A DNA stretch of 8,290 bases. It comes from an uncultured Ruminococcus sp. (GTDB lineage: Bacteria; Bacillota; Clostridia; Oscillospirales; Ruminococcaceae). The DNA lies in the NCBI GenBank assembly GCA_945876155.1, contig CAMCMW010000050.1, positions 1 through 8,290 on the forward strand, read 5' to 3'. The position numbers and the translations under genes are program-made. Below, one piece after another: positions 5,554 to 8,290 of the stretch. A model generated the notes under the pieces. That model saw only the letters and a list, made by a program, of their open reading frames with translations, ran no database searches and was not told where the DNA came from. Within the stretch, counting starts at the first letter, position 1. Each line of letters begins with the position of its first letter.

Positions 5554-6414
5554 GTGGCTCGTAATATAGTTAAGATGAAACTGGATATAATATTCAAGGC
5601 AATCTTTGCAAAAGAGGAAAATGAAGACTTGCTTCATTCTTTCCTTTCAAGTGTGCTGGAAATCCCATATGATTCAATTAAAAAGATAATCGTACAAAAT
5701 TCTGAGATACTTCCCGAAACAATTACAGGCAAATTCAGCAGGCTTGATTTAAAATTACAGGTAGACGACAAGCTTGTCAATGTTGAATTACAGGTAAAGA
5801 ACGAATCTGATTTCAAAGACAGAGCATTGTTCTACTGGTCTAAAATGTATAGCGGCGAACTTAAAAGCGGTGATGAATACGGAGATTTAAAGCAAAGTAT
5901 CTCAATTAACATTATAAACTTTAATATGTTCGACTGTCCTGAATACCACTCTTTGTTCAAAGTTATGGAAGCAACCCGTCATGAGGTTTTATCTGAAAAG
6001 TGTGCAATACACTTCTTTGAACTAAAAAAGGTTAATAAAAAAGTAAACAAAGATAACCGTATGGAGCTGTGGCTGCAGCTTATTAATGCCGAAAGTGAGG
6101 AGGAGCTGGATATGCTGAAAGAAACAAATGTATCTGAAATTCAGAAAGCAGTAATGATAATTCACAAAATGAGCGATGACGAAAAAATCCAGGAAGCTGC
6201 CAGATTAAGAGAAAAAGCTCTCCATGATGAGGCTACCGCTTTAGGTCATGCAAGACGTGAAGGTATTGCTGAAGGTGAACAAATTGGGCTTCAAAAAGGC
6301 AGAGCCGAAGGTAAAGCTGAAGGTATTGCTGAAGAACGAGCAAAACTTGAAGCAAATCTAAGAACATTAGGGTTGTCAGAAGATATGATAAAAAAAGCTC
6401 TCAATAAAGACTAA
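5554..6414 (+). CDS. Rpn-family PD-(D/E)XK nuclease / putative transposase
   Basis: A 286-aa protein of the recombination-promoting nuclease family (PD-(D/E)XK nuclease family transposase). Residues 1-35 (MKLDIIFKAIFAKEENEDLL) match the family start. The catalytic core is visible as RLDLKLQV with Asp65 and VNVELQV with Glu78 and Gln80, followed by the family pattern DRALFYWSKMYS at 89-100. Residues 235-262 are a run of (R/K)xEGxAEG-type units, then a hydrophobic tail (LGLSEDMIKKAL), both common in this family. E. coli RpnA relatives cut DNA and promote RecA-independent recombination. The start is GTG at 5554, after GGCGGCGGT, a modest ribosome site about 4 bases away. It appears intact and has its own promoter and a hairpin at its end. 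It converges on, and may have truncated, the ATPase-like gene at 6411-7085. Confidence 0.9.
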   Translation: MARNIVKMKLDIIFKAIFAKEENEDLLHSFLSSVLEIPYDSIKKIIVQNSEILPETITGKFSRLDLKLQVDDKLVNVELQVKNESDFKDRALFYWSKMYSGELKSGDEYGDLKQSISINIINFNMFDCPEYHSLFKVMEATRHEVLSEKCAIHFFELKKVNKKVNKDNRMELWLQLINAESEEELDMLKETNVSEIQKAVMIIHKMSDDEKIQEAARLREKALHDEATALGHARREGIAEGEQIGLQKGRAEGKAEGIAEERAKLEANLRTLGLSEDMIKKALNKD

Positions 6415-7085
6415 AATGACGGGTACGGTAAATTATGTCGTACCCGTTTGCCGGTAGAACCTTTAATAATTGTCGAAAACCCTAAATCATATCCCGGTTT
6501 TATCTTTTTCAGCAAAGGATTTGTGTATGGTACAAGGGCTGCAATAAACAAGGCTGATGTGGGTCCACCCAGACTAAGAAAATCATTTGTAATGCCCATG
6601 ATAGGTTTTTTCTCATATATTCTCTTTGATGGGAATTCACCTTCCACAATATATTTCCCGGGATTGTGTTCAGTGATTATCTGGTCACCTATAACATACT
6701 GCAAACCGTCAGGAGTTTCATTGTAACCCTGATTCAGCAGAATCTTTTGCACTGGCTTCATATTAAAAATCGTTCTGTTAAGACAGTCAATTACGAAAAG
6801 CTCCTTTTCATTTTTGGCTTCCTTTAGCAGTCTGAAATTATCTGGTATATGCCTGCTTATTTTTTTAGGATTCAGATCTTCAATTGGAATTTCATACCTG
6901 AATATTCTGTTTCCAACATTAAACTGACACTTTATGCAGGCTTTCTCTTTTCCTGTCTCAGAAAGTCCGACAACTGAGTAATACGCAAGAAGCTCCAGTG
7001 TTCCGTTCGTTTCAAAGCCTTTCGGACCGTAATAGTGTCCGTTCTTCTCGCAGCAGCTTTCCGGCAGAATTACTGGTGTTACCAT
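6411..7085 (-). pseudogene. Truncated DUF927/Cch-like helicase N-terminus
   Basis: A 224-aa frame starting at ATG 7085 (AAGGAG 9 bases upstream); the extension to 7163 crosses the promoter. Residues 1-43 repeat the start of the 63-aa protein. A CxxC (Cys50, Cys53) follows. Residues 62-213 have the layout of a DUF927-type ATPase N-terminus: FRYEIPIEDL, LQYVIGDQIIT, a YIVEGEF strand, then SLGGPTSALFIAALVPYTNP and FSTIIKGSTGK. The last, at 203-213, looks like the start of a Walker A loop but lacks its Ser/Thr. The frame then runs through the hairpin at 6418-6448 and stops as RVRHNLPYPSF. The motor domain is absent, and no continuation is seen at 5400-5553. It is therefore probably a gene cut by arrival of the Rpn cassette. 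The DUF927 assignment is by pattern memory and is moderate. Confidence 0.6.
6418..6448. terminator. Hairpin between converging Rpn and ATPase-like genes
   Basis: Arms ACGGGTACG (6419-6427) and CGTACCCGT (6439-6447) pair perfectly over 9 bp around an 11-base loop, and G6418 can wobble-pair with T6448. It starts 4 bases after the Rpn stop and is followed by TTTG, so it is a plausible weak terminator for Rpn. It also forms the exact edge where the ATPase-like frame loses sense, so it may be the end of the Rpn cassette. Confidence 0.55.
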
Positions 7086-7219
7086 TTTTTCAAACTCCTT
7101 TTTAATATTTGAAAAACTACTTTTCAAGTGCGCACATAAAAAGTTTGTTTGACATGAGTCCATTATATCATGTATAATATGGATAGTAAATAGATTTTAA
7201 CCATTCAATGTTCTACGAA
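6958..7219. repeat. Segmental duplication, right copy
   Basis: Counterpart of 3848-4110 (same orientation, about 3.1 kb apart). It holds the 5' part of the ATPase-like gene and the opposed promoters. Homology continues without interruption to about 7265, into the first codons of the rightward gene, so this copy represents the state before the MITE-like insertion. Confidence 0.9.
7149..7190. promoter_or_regulatory. Overlapping opposed promoters, right copy
   Basis: On the plus strand a perfect TTGACA (7149-7154) and a perfect TATAAT (7173-7178) are 18 bases apart and lead to the gene at 7248. On the minus strand TTTACT (7190-7185) and TATAAT (7167-7162) are 17 bases apart and lead to the ATPase-like gene. 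The minus -10 lies inside the plus spacer, so use of the two promoters should be mutually exclusive. Confidence 0.75.
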
Positions 7220-7247
7220 TTGAAATGAAAAAAGGGGTGTAATTTCG

Positions 7248-8243
7248 ATGAACTTTCGAAAAACATATTTAAGTCATACTGTAACACTTACAGACGATTA
7301 TGTAATCCGGAAATGCAAAAATATAACAATTACAGTTGAAAATGCAATCTGTAAATGCACAAATAAAAATGACGATACTGATATGATTATAAATATGCTT
7401 TTGTCTGATTATCAGACTCATCTGAATAAAGCGGAAAACATTGTAAAGCAGTATCTTCTTATGAATAAATCTGAAATAAACGATGATGCCATCAAATGTT
7501 TTATCCAGAGTTTCTACAATGAGCTGGATTCCATACACGATTACTTTTCAATGGATTTTATGAATAAATATTCAATACAGTATTCAGCAAACAACGGTGC
7601 TGAAGAGGCTGGAGAGGCAACCATTTATTCTCCCAAACGATTAATTCTGATAAAACAGCTTATATATCAGCTGGCAGAGCAATGTATAGCCCAGAATAAA
7701 TGTAACGCTGAACAATGTATGCCTGAAATAGAAACATATCTCTGTCCTGCCATTGATAAAATATTTCCGAAATTGGATATACCGTTTACTTGTGTATATA
7801 TTGACAGTATAATCGCTGAATTTGAAAAAGCACTGAAGGATTACTATGAAATGCCTCTTTCTTCTATAGAAGAAGCTCTGAACAATCTGAAATACATAGC
7901 ATATCTGCTTGATGTATCAATTCCCACTCCCAAAAAGATAAATGAAGAATACCTTAAAAATGAATTTATTTACGGGCATCGGATAAAATCACTGAACCAA
8001 AAGGAAATATTTACGGTTGATAAAATCAGAGGTACGGCACTGTTATATAAAGACATTTCTCCTGTATTTAATGGTGCTGACAATGACAGCAACCTGCTGA
8101 TTTCTTTAAAAACAAATCTCAGAAAAAATGATTACAGCTTACCCAAAAGCATATTCTCTCATGATTATAATCTGCCTTTCTGCGAAAGGCACCAATGTGG
8201 TTATGAAAAAGGTGCTTTCGCTAAAAAAATATATATGATATAA
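7248..8243 (+). CDS. Unrecognised 331-aa protein
   Basis: Not recognised. The ATG at 7248 follows AAAAGGGGTG at 8 bases and lies about 70 bases behind a consensus promoter. The protein is soluble, with no signal peptide or membrane segment evident, and looks largely helical between about residues 50 and 245 (DYQTHLNKAENIVKQYLL, KRLILIKQLIYQLAEQC, SIIAEFEKALKDYYEM). The N-terminal 40 residues look like beta strands (TVTLTDDYVIRKC, NITITVENAICKC). Cysteines are frequent, with a CERHQC cluster near the end. The C-terminal 15 or so codons coincide with a hairpin, and the stop lies inside a TATAAT box, so the true 3' end may have been replaced by the next cassette. Only a stub of its paralogue remains at 4314. 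Being divergent from the ATPase-like gene and sharing its control region, it may belong to the same element module. Confidence 0.7.
   Translation: MNFRKTYLSHTVTLTDDYVIRKCKNITITVENAICKCTNKNDDTDMIINMLLSDYQTHLNKAENIVKQYLLMNKSEINDDAIKCFIQSFYNELDSIHDYFSMDFMNKYSIQYSANNGAEEAGEATIYSPKRLILIKQLIYQLAEQCIAQNKCNAEQCMPEIETYLCPAIDKIFPKLDIPFTCVYIDSIIAEFEKALKDYYEMPLSSIEEALNNLKYIAYLLDVSIPTPKKINEEYLKNEFIYGHRIKSLNQKEIFTVDKIRGTALLYKDISPVFNGADNDSNLLISLKTNLRKNDYSLPKSIFSHDYNLPFCERHQCGYEKGAFAKKIYMI
8174..8221 (+). promoter_or_regulatory. Two mutually exclusive hairpins
   Basis: GCCTTTC (8174-8180) pairs perfectly with GAAAGGC (8184-8190). The same GAAAGG region can instead pair as GCGAAAG-CACC (8182-8193, one bulged G) with GGTGCTTTCGC (8211-8221). 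The structures lie in the last codons of the 331-aa gene, directly before a TATAAT. They may be the 5' edge of the next cassette rather than a regulatory switch. Confidence 0.4.
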
Positions 8244-8290
8244 TGTAGTTGAGTGAAACGGTCAACTACAGAAACCGTGGAGGTGAGTGG
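8239..8290 (+). promoter_or_regulatory. Promoter and leader of a gene starting at the right edge, probably Rpn-type
   Basis: A perfect TATAAT (8239-8244) is preceded by ATG as at 5504, but no good -35 is present. A perfect 9-bp inverted repeat follows, TGTAGTTGA (8244-8252) with TCAACTACA (8262-8270). GTGGAGGTGAGTGG then ends the window. The block resembles that before the Rpn gene: ATGATATAAT, a TAG-TTGA motif, an AGAAA stretch, then GGxGG a few bases before GTGG. A GTG start at 8287 is possible, 3 bases after GGAGG, with the gene outside the window. Confidence 0.4.

Noticed and set aside
6448..6726. Plus-strand frame of 92 aa
   Set aside because: Antisense of the ATPase-like gene, whose strand has the promoter, ribosome site and protein-like sequence.
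7269..7538. Minus-strand frame of 89 aa
   Set aside because: Shadow of the 331-aa gene, with no ribosome site.

Overview
The window looks like part of an integrated mobile-element region from a low-GC, Gram-positive gut-type Firmicute, most like Ruminococcus and its relatives. The reasons are strong AGGAGG-type ribosome binding sites, A+T-rich intergenic DNA, a tyrosine integrase in the typical Firmicute context, an Rpn-family nuclease/transposase gene, and IS256 and ISAs1 transposase remnants. The genus is an inference. No tRNA, rRNA, CRISPR array or housekeeping gene is visible.

Left part (1-3385, minus strand): a compact integration/transfer module. Read in transcription order it holds an FtsK/SpoIIIE-type DNA translocase with a C-terminal winged-helix (gamma-like) domain, a small helix-turn-helix (excisionase-like) protein, a tyrosine integrase, and a ribbon-helix-helix protein. 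The last three are translationally packed: the HTH stop and integrase start share one base, and the integrase end overlaps the RHH start. Upstream of the translocase gene, 3234-3337 carries nested inverted repeats and AACGAACGAAT repeats, which suggest an operator, an origin or a translocase-recognition locus. No relaxase or replication initiator is visible.

Middle part (3386-5553): two small minus-strand genes, a 63-aa protein and a lysine-rich 125-aa protein, are driven from a promoter that overlaps an opposing plus-strand promoter. To the right lies a graveyard of insertions: a 170-bp TTAA-flanked MITE-like element, a short stub of a gene, an IS256 transposase remnant, an inverted second MITE-like copy, and an ISAs1 transposase C-terminal fragment.

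Right part (5554-8290): an apparently intact Rpn-family PD-(D/E)XK gene on the plus strand converges on a minus-strand gene cut off inside what looks like a Walker A motif (DUF927-like helicase/ATPase N-terminus). That gene diverges from an unrecognised 331-aa plus-strand gene. The last 50 bases resemble the promoter and leader of a further Rpn-type gene.

The most striking structure is a segmental duplication. Positions 3848-4110 match 6958-7219, with 106 identical bases (3957-4062 and 7067-7172). It carries the start of the 63-aa or ATPase gene, the overlapping opposed promoters, and the start of the rightward gene. The left copy has taken the MITE and the IS remnants. The right copy keeps the MITE-free target site.
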